NCBI RefSeq assembly: GCF_004136575.1
Contig: NZ_NOIQ01000023.1
Span: 1-32,719 of the forward strand
Reading direction: 5' to 3'
Length of the DNA: 32,719 nt
Origin: Rothia koreensis
GTDB taxonomy: Bacteria; Actinomycetota; Actinomycetes; Actinomycetales; Micrococcaceae
In this document: positions 7,204 to 14,127 of the stretch, one piece after another
Layout: every line of letters starts with the position of its first letter
Position numbering within the stretch: position 1 is the first letter of the stretch
The notes under the pieces: generated by a model
What the model was told of the DNA's origin: nothing
The model's input: only the letters and a program-made list of their open reading frames with translations
Database searches by the model: none
Program-made: the position numbers and the translations under genes

Positions 7204-8001
7204 TTAGACCAACGCCACGGGTTCTTCTGCGGCGTAGGCCCTGCGAAGGGTTCCGAAGAAGGAATCGTCCTGAGCCAGGCGTACTTCTCCGATCCGGGAT
7301 ATCGGGATTCCGGGCGTCGTCGAATTCATGGATACTGCCGACCATCGATCGCTCAGGTCGGCACGACGGATGCTACGGATTTGCTGGGCCACACCCAGGA
7401 GGCGAAGTTGGCGGCGGATGACCTGCATCGTGATGCCCGGGAGGTACTCGGCGTTCGGCCAGGTCACGGTCTCGCCGTCCCAAAAGGCGAGGTTCCACGT
7501 CGTCGCCTCGCTGAGCCTGCCGTCCCGGCCTTCGAACGCAGTGTCGTCGAAGCCGAGCGATGCCGCCTGACGCGCGAAGAACCTCGCCAAGCTGATTTCT
7601 CCGGCATGTTTTACGTCCGGGAGGTACCTCTCGTGCCCCGCCACATCGAGGGAGAGAGGGCCATCTGGTGGAGATGCCGGTCCAGCCATTCTCACGAAAA
7701 CGTCGAGGCCCGGAGGGGTTTTGGCGCGGCTCGGTGTGATGAAACAGAACATCGATGCGGAGTCGCCGTCGAATGCGGTGAGTGCCGTACGAAGGCAGCC
7801 TAGGATTGTCTCGTCGGGGAGGTGCAAGCCAAAGAGGGTGTCGCTGTTCCGACGCAGACGGTCAAGATGGAGGTCCAGGCCGCGGACGGCGGTGTCGCGT
7901 ACTTGCATCGCCGTGAAATGGGCATCGCCCGAGAACGCCACTGCCGCAAGTGTCGAGGCAGAAGCAGGCGAACCATTGAGGTGGATCAAGTGGCTTGTCA
8001 T
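7204..8001 (-). CDS. Class IV aminotransferase family protein
   Basis: A 265-residue PLP-dependent fold-type IV protein. The Schiff-base lysine is most likely Lys131 in ERYLPDVKHAG, followed by ARFFARQAASLGFDD and the cofactor-contact motif GRLSEATTWNLAFWDG. Members include branched-chain aminotransferase and aminodeoxychorismate lyase, but this is a shorter, less specific subgroup, so I do not assign a substrate. ATG 8001 is used because MTSHLIHLNG matches the usual N-terminus; the frame upstream is Arg-rich and antisense to the next gene. That gene lies 47 bp upstream on the same strand and may be co-transcribed. Confidence 0.8.
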   Translation of the reverse strand: MTSHLIHLNGSPASASTLAAVAFSGDAHFTAMQVRDTAVRGLDLHLDRLRRNSDTLFGLHLPDETILGCLRTALTAFDGDSASMFCFITPSRAKTPPGLDVFVRMAGPASPPDGPLSLDVAGHERYLPDVKHAGEISLARFFARQAASLGFDDTAFEGRDGRLSEATTWNLAFWDGETVTWPNAEYLPGITMQVIRRQLRLLGVAQQIRSIRRADLSDRWSAVSMNSTTPGIPISRIGEVRLAQDDSFFGTLRRAYAAEEPVALV

Positions 8002-8048
8002 GGGGCGATCGCTCTTTGTCTGGGCGCCGGGGGGGGGTGCGGCGGCGG

Positions 8049-8555
8049 TCAGATTTCTCCCCACCGATAGCCGCGGGATCTGAATGCCTCGGCGACGTCG
8101 TCCTTCTTGCCTTCGACGTCGCCCTTGAAGGCCTGGTGCCCACCTTCGGTCAGGATGGTGAGCTCTCCGCCGTCGAAGTAGGCGGTCGAGAACGACGCAC
8201 GTGAGATGCGCAGGGGATGATCCTCTTGTCTGCCGACGACGATCCCTTCGTCGTCGATCCGCAACGGCGTCGTCATCCCGCAGATCACGAACGCAGCAAT
8301 GATTCCGAGCACCGCCCCGATGATCGGGCGCGCGACCACGACCCACGGCTGGTCGAACGCGCTGAGCTTCTCGATGATGTCGCCGAACGGGATCGGGAAT
8401 CGTGCCGCGAAACCGCCGATGGCCGGGAGGAAAAAACCGAGGGCAACCCCGATGGCCACGCAGCCCACGCTGATGATCGCGATGTCCGCGCGGCTGAGGG
8501 CGAATACCACCGAGTTCGCCGATGCGCTCCCGCCGTCGCTATCGGTCGTCGTCAC
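8049..8555 (-). CDS. Two-helix membrane protein, YqeB-like (function unknown)
   Basis: A 168-residue protein with two predicted membrane spans, about 20-48 (IAIISVGCVAIGVALGFFL) and 78-100 (VVVARPIIGAVLGIIAAFVI). A cytoplasmic beta-rich C-terminal domain follows and ends AFRSRGYRWGEI. This layout and ending resemble the uncharacterised YqeB family and PH-like bacterial membrane proteins, but that is from memory. The GTG start at 8555 is supported by a strong Shine-Dalgarno, GGAGGGGG, a few bases upstream. The role is unknown. Confidence 0.7.
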   Translation of the reverse strand: MTTTDSDGGSASANSVVFALSRADIAIISVGCVAIGVALGFFLPAIGGFAARFPIPFGDIIEKLSAFDQPWVVVARPIIGAVLGIIAAFVICGMTTPLRIDDEGIVVGRQEDHPLRISRASFSTAYFDGGELTILTEGGHQAFKGDVEGKKDDVAEAFRSRGYRWGEI

Positions 8556-8633
8556 GTTTCCCCCTCCATAGTGGCGCTCGTCGCGGAGTGTGCTCCACAA
8601 CGGTGTCACGACGAACCATACCCATAGTCCGGC

Positions 8634-8667
8634 GGTGGTTGACAACGATCCTTGCAAAGGATTCCGA
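8634..8667. promoter_or_regulatory. Palindrome next to candidate promoter elements
   Basis: ATCCTT-GCA-AAGGAT (8648-8662) has perfect 6-bp arms. It sits beside TTGACA (8639-8644, plus strand), whose complement reads TTGTCA on the minus strand, about 85 bp before the GTG of the membrane-protein gene. A TATGGT box follows on the minus strand 19 bp on. No gene needs a plus-strand promoter here, so I favour an operator or activator site for the minus-strand gene. Confidence 0.3.
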
Positions 8668-8749
8668 CGACGCCGGCCCACGTGACCGGCGGACAACCGA
8701 CCTTGCGCGAAGCCGCCGTCGTCGATTCGATGTTCCCTCTCGAGGCTGT

Positions 8750-9625
8750 TCAGCCCGTCTCCGCCTCGGTGTACACCACCAGGGAGACGTTGCGGCTCGA
8801 AGGTACCTGAAAGGTCGTGTAGTTGCAGACGACGATGCCCCGGCCTTCCACCTGAAGCCGCCACGAACCGTAGGCTTTCTCATACGGTTCGTACCGCGAC
8901 CACAAGTATCGGAACGCGGAGCTGTTGTCCCATGCGGTGCGAAGAGCTTCGAGCAGCTGAGGCGTCGGAATCGACCTGGCCAGGGCCAGATGCGTCAGCC
9001 CGACCACTTCTCGGGCTTTGTCGGACCAGTCGACATACACCTGAAGACTCTGTGGATCGGCGAAGATGTAGGTGAGCAGCGAGAGATCGAAACCGTGACC
9101 GGGGTCAGGTGCTCCGTCGGGGAACAGGATCCCGGCGGTCGCCGGGGCAACTCCCCGAATCGTCAGGTCTTCCGTGAGAACGTGCAGCATCACCGGATCA
9201 CGCAGCTGGTTCCCCAGACCGCGCAAAATGTGCTCCGCATGGGTGACTGTCGCCGTGTCCTCCTCAGCGCCCTGCTCCGGACCGGGGGTCGCGAGGGCCT
9301 GGATGTACCGGGACTCCAGTTCACTGAGCTGGAGAACTTCCGACAGCGAACTCACCACCGAGGCGGAAGGGTGGGCCGCCCGACCCTGTTCGAGCTTCGT
9401 GTAGTACTCCGTGCTGACCCCCGCGGCCCAGGCGAGCTCTTCACGGCGGAGACCGGGTACCCGACGCGGCGTGCCCGCGTCGACAACCGGCCAGCAAGGG
9501 TCCGGGTCGATGCGGGCACGACGCGTGCGGAGAAAACCGGCCAGCGCCGTACGTCGATACTCTTCAGAGGCGCGTACGGGCTCCTTCCGAAAGAAGGTCG
9601 GTTGCGTGAGATTCCGAGAGGGCAT
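8750..9625 (-). CDS. XRE-family regulator with MmyB-like ligand domain
   Basis: A 291-residue transcription factor. Residues about 28-90 are an XRE helix-turn-helix (GFLRTRRARID, then RVPGLRREELAWAAGVSTEYYTKLEQG). This RRxPGLRREELA wording is typical of the actinobacterial MmyB group. The C-terminal 170 residues form the PAS-like MmyB ligand domain with YLW(S)RYEPYEKAYGSWRL. Such regulators usually sense a hydrophobic ligand and repress a nearby oxidoreductase. Its ATG overlaps the stop of the DJ-1/PfpI gene (TGATG), so the two are coupled. Confidence 0.9.
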   Translation of the reverse strand: MPSRNLTQPTFFRKEPVRASEEYRRTALAGFLRTRRARIDPDPCWPVVDAGTPRRVPGLRREELAWAAGVSTEYYTKLEQGRAAHPSASVVSSLSEVLQLSELESRYIQALATPGPEQGAEEDTATVTHAEHILRGLGNQLRDPVMLHVLTEDLTIRGVAPATAGILFPDGAPDPGHGFDLSLLTYIFADPQSLQVYVDWSDKAREVVGLTHLALARSIPTPQLLEALRTAWDNSSAFRYLWSRYEPYEKAYGSWRLQVEGRGIVVCNYTTFQVPSSRNVSLVVYTEAETG

Positions 9626-10170
9626 CAGTTGAGCTGACCACTGATGGCCGCCGTGAACTGTTCCATGTCCTCTGGAGTCCTCGAGGTGATCAGGGCGAAC
9701 CCGTTCGTCTCGTCAACCACCACGGGCTTGTCCACCCATGCGCCGCCGGCGTTGTTCACGTCGGTGCGCAGGGAAGGAAACGACGTGAGGGTTTTCCCGA
9801 CCACGAGGTCCGCTTCCACGATCAGCCACGGTGCGTGGCAGATCGCCGCTATTGGTTTGCCCGCTGTCGCAAAGGCTTTCACCAGTCGCTGAGCGTGATC
9901 CTCCTGCCGCAACGCATCGGCGTTGATTGTTCCTCCCGGAACGATCAGAAGGTCGAACTCACCCGCCTGGGTTTCAGAGAGCAACGCATCGGAGGGAACC
10001 AGTGCGCCCGAGTCGTGATCCATGACCAGGGTCTGGATCGATTCGTTCTCCGGGGTAGCGACCGTCACGCGATGGCCGTTCTCCTCCAGATACTCCTTGG
10101 GCTTGATGAGCTCGTCTGTTTCCACACCGTATGAGGTGGCGATGACGAGGATCTTCTTCGGATCGCTCAT
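9625..10170 (-). CDS. DJ-1/PfpI family protein (type 1 glutamine amidotransferase-like)
   Basis: A 181-residue protein of the DJ-1/PfpI superfamily. The nucleophile elbow is AAICHAPWLI, with Cys111 followed by His112, and the preceding sheet is FDLLIVPGGTINAD. Members include glyoxalase III, protein deglycase and general-stress proteins, so a role in carbonyl or oxidative stress is reasonable but not proven. The start ATG 10170 has AGAAGGAG about 8 nt upstream. It lies between the ABM-type monooxygenase gene (57 bp upstream) and the XRE regulator, which overlaps its stop. Confidence 0.9.
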   Translation of the reverse strand: MSDPKKILVIATSYGVETDELIKPKEYLEENGHRVTVATPENESIQTLVMDHDSGALVPSDALLSETQAGEFDLLIVPGGTINADALRQEDHAQRLVKAFATAGKPIAAICHAPWLIVEADLVVGKTLTSFPSLRTDVNNAGGAWVDKPVVVDETNGFALITSRTPEDMEQFTAAISGQLN

Positions 10171-10227
10171 GATGTAACTCCTTCTCTGGGTGGCCGAGGC
10201 CGACCTCTTCGTCCGCGGAGAATCGCC

Positions 10228-10518
10228 TCAGAAGTCGATTTCATGGTAGTGGTGCTCTTCGTACTGGGAATTGAGGTAGTCGTTGACCGTTGCGTCGAAG
10301 TGCTTCCAGTGTGTCGTCTGCGCATGTGCATCGAGGTCCTCCTGGGTGTCCCAATGCTCGATGAGGTTGTAGGACAGAGGCTCCGCGACATTCCGGTGCA
10401 ACTGGTACAGAGTGCAACCCTGCTCCTTGTTGGACTCAACAACCATGTTGTGGAGGAGCTTGACGAAGGCGCCCTCGTGTTCCTGCTTGACGTCGAAGAA
10501 AACGTTGAGAATGACCAT
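10228..10518 (-). CDS. ABM-domain protein, putative quinol monooxygenase
   Basis: A 96-residue antibiotic-biosynthesis-monooxygenase fold protein. Visible features are the first strand VILNVFFDVKQEHEGAF, the core CTLYQLHRNVAEPLSYNLIEHWDTQEDLDAH, and the helix THWKHFDA. Small cofactor-free members such as YgiN oxidise quinols. I use ATG 10518 rather than the one at 10536, because the fold begins there and GAAGGAAG precedes it. Probably the first gene of the ABM, DJ-1, XRE transcription unit. Confidence 0.85.
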   Translation of the reverse strand: MVILNVFFDVKQEHEGAFVKLLHNMVVESNKEQGCTLYQLHRNVAEPLSYNLIEHWDTQEDLDAHAQTTHWKHFDATVNDYLNSQYEEHHYHEIDF

Positions 10519-10691
10519 GTGGGAATCTTCCTTCACTTCGTTCGTGAGGCAACTGATGAATTCTCATCAGCTCTGACACCATCCACACAACCAGCCGGTG
10601 GATCATTGCGCCTGGCCTTGTCAGTACCAGGCTCGTCGGAGTCACAGGGTTGACTTGGGCGGTCTGCGTGCGGCGGCCGCGACCCGTCGGC

Positions 10692-10799
10692 CTAGTCGAA
10701 TCGGCGTTTCGCAAGCGCCTTCGCATTCTCGCGGGGCGCAACGATGTGGGTCAGGACGAGCACGAGTGCTGATCGGTCGCCGTGTGCCCGGGTGGTCAT
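10692..10799 (-). CDS. 35-codon ORF coupled to the TetR remnant, probable gene fragment
   Basis: This short frame begins with an ATG that overlaps the stop of the TetR remnant (ATGA) and encodes MTTRAHGDRSALVLVLTHIV and 15 more residues. TetR genes often precede an efflux transporter, and this beginning could be the N-terminus of such a gene after a deletion. That is inference; the ORF is too short to identify and may not be expressed. Confidence 0.25.
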   Translation of the reverse strand: MTTRAHGDRSALVLVLTHIVAPRENAKALAKRRFD

Positions 10800-11251
10800 G
10801 ATGAATTTCCCGAATGTCGTGGAGTGGTGACGGTCAGCAGGAAAGCGCGGAGCAGTCCGCGCCGATAGGTCTCGAAGTCCAGCGGCGGGTCGGCGTGCAG
10901 CCATTGAGTGGCGCGCTCGATGGATGCCCGGATCATGATCGCAACGGTTTCGGCGTCGAATTCTTCGAGCTCCCCGGATTCCTGCCCCTCACGCAGGATG
11001 GACGTCAGCGCATCGAGGACAGGCTCCTGCTCGCGCAACGACGTCGGTGCCTGCCCCGACCGAGTCGGTAGGTGCGGTCCGATCTCGGTGAGGGCGGCGA
11101 CCTGGCGAGGACGATTCCGAAGGTACTCGAGATTGGCGTCCATATAGGCGCGCAGGCGGTCCACCGCGGTTTCGGTACCCTGCATGCGCTCTCCCATGAA
11201 TCGGGCGGCGTCTTCGTAGAGGACCTCGACAATCTGCGTGTGTCGTGCCAT
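10796..11251 (-). pseudogene. TetR-family regulator lacking its DNA-binding domain
   Basis: The 151 residues match only the ligand-binding part of a TetR protein: IVEVLYEDAARFMGERM (the helix right after the HTH in full-length relatives), LRAYMDANLEYLRNRPRQVAALTEIG, and a C-terminal FETYRRGLLRAFLLTV. The preceding MARHTQ could be the original N-terminus joined directly to position 50 or so by an in-frame deletion that removed the helix-turn-helix. Only about 118 bp separate this ATG from the divergent epimerase start, with no room for the missing domain. A palindromic operator remains at 11272-11287. It may be a relic or a DNA-binding-deficient ligand binder. Confidence 0.65.
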
Positions 11252-11271
11252 CGAGCTGGCGGATCCGGAAT

Positions 11272-11287
11272 TTACCTGGACAGGTAA
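11272..11287. promoter_or_regulatory. Palindromic operator beside the TetR remnant
   Basis: TTACCTG-GA-CAGGTAA is a perfect inverted repeat with 7-bp arms, extended by AAT/TTT outside. It lies 20 bp before the start of the TetR remnant and 83 bp before the epimerase. Shape and position are those of a TetR operator, presumably the site of the ancestral full-length repressor. Confidence 0.6.
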
Positions 11288-11369
11288 TTTATGGCGTGAT
11301 GAGTTGAATTTGTACAGAGTTGCGGCCGACCCTGGACGGCCGGCGGTCGGCGTGTGGGAGGATCGGGCC

Positions 11370-12350
11370 ATGCGCATATTGGTGCTGGGCGGAACGGGAT
11401 TTGTCGGACGACGCATCGTCGAGAGGCTGCATGATCGCGGGGACGACGTGATGGTGGTCCATCGGGGCCGCCGTCAGCCGGAACCTTGGGTTGCCGTGCG
11501 ACACCTCCGCACCGATCGCCAGGACTTGCCGCGGCACCGCGACGTCATCCGCGATTTCGCCCCGGATGCGGTCGTGGATGCGTACGCCCTGACCGCCCAG
11601 GACGTTACGACGGCCCAGTCCGTGCTTCCCGAGGTCCCCACGGTGGTCCTCTCGAGTCAGGACGTGTACCAAGCATTTACGGGCCTGAGCACTGGGAAGT
11701 GCCTGTCTCCGGTCCCTCTGACGGAGGAGTCGGAGGTGCGCCGGGATCGCTACCCGTATCGCGGTTCCGGCTTGGAAGGCATACCCGAGGATTACGAGAA
11801 GCTCGACGTCGAGGCGCGCTGGATCGACCGCGGAGCCACGGTTCTGCGGTTGCCCATGGTCTACGGCCCCCACGACCGGCAACGCCGTGAAGACCTCGTG
11901 CTGCGGCGCATCCGGGCGGGACGTCGTCGGATGCCGGTCGGCGCCGGCAACCTGCTCTGGACGCGGGCCCATGTCGACGACGTCGCTACCGGCGTCCTCT
12001 CGGCCGTGGATATCCGCGCCGGGGATGGTCTGGCCATCAACCTGGGGGAGACCAGCACCGTGCCCATGGTCGAGTGGTTCGAACACATCGTGCGGGCGGC
12101 CGGTGCAGAGCTCGAGCTGGTCCGAGTTCCGGACGATGTTCTGCCGGCAGAGTTGGCGCTGACCGGATCTCCGCGGCAGCACATCCTGACGTCGTCCGCC
12201 CTGGCTCAGAGCCTCCTGTCCTGGGCGCCTGCCGACCCGGCCGTGCGAGTCGCGGAGTCGGTGAAGTGGCACCTGGACAATCCGCCCGACACGCCCTGGA
12301 CCGACGATGATACGAAGGCCGACGACGAGGCCTTGAGTGCAGCCTCCTGA
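11370..12350 (+). CDS. NAD-dependent epimerase/dehydratase family protein
   Basis: A 326-residue Rossmann-fold protein of the extended SDR type. The N-terminal MRILVLGGTGFVGRRIVERL carries the GGxGxxG nucleotide motif. DAVVDAYALT, then VVLSSQDVYQAF, give the usual fourth and fifth strands, and VLRLPMVYGPHD is the conserved substrate-side strand. A standard Y-x3-K pair is not obvious; the candidate position reads YEKLDVE, so catalysis may differ from classical epimerases. The ATG at 11370 has GGGAGGA 7-12 nt upstream. Substrate unknown. It is divergent from the TetR remnant and could have been one of its targets. Confidence 0.85.
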   Translation: MRILVLGGTGFVGRRIVERLHDRGDDVMVVHRGRRQPEPWVAVRHLRTDRQDLPRHRDVIRDFAPDAVVDAYALTAQDVTTAQSVLPEVPTVVLSSQDVYQAFTGLSTGKCLSPVPLTEESEVRRDRYPYRGSGLEGIPEDYEKLDVEARWIDRGATVLRLPMVYGPHDRQRREDLVLRRIRAGRRRMPVGAGNLLWTRAHVDDVATGVLSAVDIRAGDGLAINLGETSTVPMVEWFEHIVRAAGAELELVRVPDDVLPAELALTGSPRQHILTSSALAQSLLSWAPADPAVRVAESVKWHLDNPPDTPWTDDDTKADDEALSAAS

Positions 12351-12367
12351 GTCGCAGGATCCCGGCC

Positions 12368-12398
12368 TTGACTTCGAGTGCTTGAAGGTTCTTACAGT
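12368..12398 (+). promoter_or_regulatory. MerR-type promoter with 19-bp spacer
   Basis: TTGACT (12368-12373) and TACAGT (12393-12398) are separated by 19 bp, the over-long spacer that MerR-family activators correct by twisting DNA. The spacer holds an imperfect dyad, CTTCGAG/CTTGAAG. The -10 ends 6 nt before the ATG at 12405, so the transcript is probably leaderless. This strongly suggests autoregulation and control of the following genes. Confidence 0.7.
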
Positions 12399-12404
12399 CG
12401 GGGT

Positions 12405-12884
12405 ATGAGCGCTGGACAGAAGGAGCGGAATTACACGATCCGCGAGGCCGCGGCTTTTTCGGGGTTGCCGGCAAGTACGTTGCGCTTCTATGAGGCGAGC
12501 CGAGTGATCCCCGCGGCCCGGCGGACCGACAGCGGTTACCGCACCTATACCCAAGCGGACATCGAGATGCTCACGTGGGTGGGGTGCCTTGCCGCGACCG
12601 GCATGCCCGTCGCCCGAATGAGGGAGTACGTCAACAACGGAACCATCGGACCTGTCTCGGCCGCCGAACAGCGGCGTCTGCTCGTGCAGCAGGACGAGCG
12701 GCTCGCCCGAGAGCAGCGTGTGCTCGAGCTGCGTCGTCGTTATGTGCAATTGAAAATCGAGTACTGGCAGGCCGTGGAAGGAGACCGGAAGGACGACGTC
12801 GAGCGGCTGGCCGTGGAGGCCGCAGAGGTGGGCGAATCACTCAAAGACCTCGAATCAGAGAATCACGCGGAGGACACTCGATGA
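12405..12884 (+). CDS. MerR family transcriptional regulator
   Basis: A 159-residue regulator. Residues 10-80 form the winged helix (YTIREAAAFSGLPASTLRFYE, SGYRTYTQADIEML), followed by the dimerisation helix around 85-145 (QRRLLVQQDERLAREQRVLELRRRYVQLKIEYWQ). It lacks the Cys residues of metal or redox sensors, so an organic effector is more likely; this subgroup often regulates adjacent oxidoreductases. The start ATG 12405 directly follows a MerR-type promoter. The stop overlaps a 32-codon ORF (ATGA), and the cupin and acetyltransferase genes follow, so the four probably form one operon. Confidence 0.92.
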   Translation: MSAGQKERNYTIREAAAFSGLPASTLRFYEASRVIPAARRTDSGYRTYTQADIEMLTWVGCLAATGMPVARMREYVNNGTIGPVSAAEQRRLLVQQDERLAREQRVLELRRRYVQLKIEYWQAVEGDRKDDVERLAVEAAEVGESLKDLESENHAEDTR

Positions 12885-12979
12885 AGGCATCGCTCGTCGC
12901 GGTGCCGGGAGGCGCTGTCGACCGAATCGGAGTGCCCCGGCGCGCCATTGCGGTCCTCATCCAAGCCACGGAACACTGA
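12881..12979 (+). CDS. 32-residue ORF coupled to MerR, unrecognised
   Basis: Its ATG overlaps the MerR stop codon and it encodes MKASLVAVPGGAVDRIGVPR and 12 more residues, ending ATEH. The beginning resembles the first strand of quinone oxidoreductase-type dehydrogenases (MKA-V-PGG), so it may be a deletion remnant, but this is weak. It may only help ribosomes reach the cupin gene 31 bp downstream. Confidence 0.25.
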   Translation: MKASLVAVPGGAVDRIGVPRRAIAVLIQATEH

Positions 12980-13010
12980 CCCAAAGATCCGAAGACCCAA
13001 GGAGAAAACC

Positions 13011-13412
13011 ATGGAATACACCCGCAGCGGCAACTCGAGCGCACAGGGCCCGTCCGAATACTTCACCGGCACCGTTTACATCGACGGCGTGCGCAACCCG
13101 GGCGAGGATTCGGCCATCGGGTGCGCGCACGTGCGCTTCACGCCAGGAGCCCGCACCGTGTGGCACACCCACCCGAAGGGCCAAACCCTGTACGTGACCG
13201 ATGGGATCGGCCTGGTGGGAACGGAAAACGGTGTTCAGGAAATCCGTCCGGGCGATGTGGCAGTCATCGAGCCCGGCGAACGGCACTGGCACGGTGCCAC
13301 CCCGGAGCGATTCATGGCCCACGTCGCGATGCAGGAAGCGGACGAGAATGGCGAGGTGGTGACCTGGCAGGAGCCGGTCGCCGATACCGACTACACCCAG
13401 ACGCCCGCATGA
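13011..13412 (+). CDS. Cupin-domain protein
   Basis: A 133-residue single-domain cupin. Motif 1 is ARTVWHTHPKGQTLYVTDG, giving His ligands and Gln, and motif 2 is IRPGDVAVIEPGERHWHGA. This wording is common in small actinobacterial cupins annotated as quercetinase-like or mandelonitrile-lyase-like metal enzymes; the reaction is unknown. The ATG has AAGGAG 8-10 nt upstream. The stop overlaps the start of the acetyltransferase gene (ATGA), so the two are translated together. Confidence 0.9.
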   Translation: MEYTRSGNSSAQGPSEYFTGTVYIDGVRNPGEDSAIGCAHVRFTPGARTVWHTHPKGQTLYVTDGIGLVGTENGVQEIRPGDVAVIEPGERHWHGATPERFMAHVAMQEADENGEVVTWQEPVADTDYTQTPA

Positions 13413-14005
13413 GGCAGGGCAACGTGGACGGTAGCAGTGACGCGCCCACGGTGGAGGATCTGCTCGCGGCGTTGCGCGCGGGCGAGACGATCAAGGGCGG
13501 CTCGCCGTTGCACGGTCTCATGCACGAGGCCAGCCAGCGAGCACTCCGCATTACCGCGGAAATCAACGGCAGCTACCACGACCCGGTCGAACTGCGTCGC
13601 CTCATGAGCGAGCTCGGTGGGGCGAATGTACCCGAAACGTTCATGCTGTTCCCGCCGTTCCGCACGGACTTCGGGCAGAACACGACGTTCGGGGAGCGCA
13701 CATTCGTCAATTCCGGGTGCGCCTTCCAGGACCAGGGCGGCATCACCATTGGTGACGACGTGCTCATTGGCCACAACGCCGTCATCGCGACCCTCAATCA
13801 CGGTGCGAGTTTCGAGGAACGCGCCGACATGCACCCCGCGCCCGTCGTCATCGGCGACCGGGCGTGGTTGGGCTCCAACGTCACCGTCCTCCCGGGGGTC
13901 ACGATCGGCGCGGGCGCCATTGCGGCCGCCGGAGCGGTCATCACCAAGGACGTCGCCCCCGGAACCACGGTCGCGGGCGTCCCGGCGAAACCTGTGTCGG
14001 CGTAG
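13409..14005 (+). CDS. Hexapeptide-repeat sugar O-acetyltransferase (maltose acetyltransferase-like)
   Basis: A 198-residue left-handed beta-helix acetyltransferase. An N-terminal helical segment (20-60) precedes hexapeptide turns: NTTFGERTFVNSGCAF, ITIGDDVLIGHNAVIAT, the catalytic-His loop with NHG, PVVIGDRAWLGSNVTVL, and TIGAGAIAAAGAVITKDV, ending VAGVPAKPV. This matches the Maa/LacA/NodL type, which moves acetyl from acetyl-CoA to a sugar hydroxyl. Members of this group are often found beside cupins in actinobacteria. The ATG at 13409 overlaps the cupin stop. Last gene of the MerR-led operon. Confidence 0.9.
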   Translation: MRQGNVDGSSDAPTVEDLLAALRAGETIKGGSPLHGLMHEASQRALRITAEINGSYHDPVELRRLMSELGGANVPETFMLFPPFRTDFGQNTTFGERTFVNSGCAFQDQGGITIGDDVLIGHNAVIATLNHGASFEERADMHPAPVVIGDRAWLGSNVTVLPGVTIGAGAIAAAGAVITKDVAPGTTVAGVPAKPVSA

Positions 14006-14127
14006 GGGACCGCTGGAGGCGGCCCGGGTGATCAAGGACATTGACTGAACTCTCCTGGTCGGACGGCACTCCCAACGCAGGTCGCGCAGGGCAGACGGGG
14101 CGCACGGCCCGAAGGTAGCCTCGGGGT

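Noticed and set aside
11289-12749. 486-aa open frame on the minus strand
   Set aside because: It is antisense to the epimerase and MerR genes, whose families are clear.
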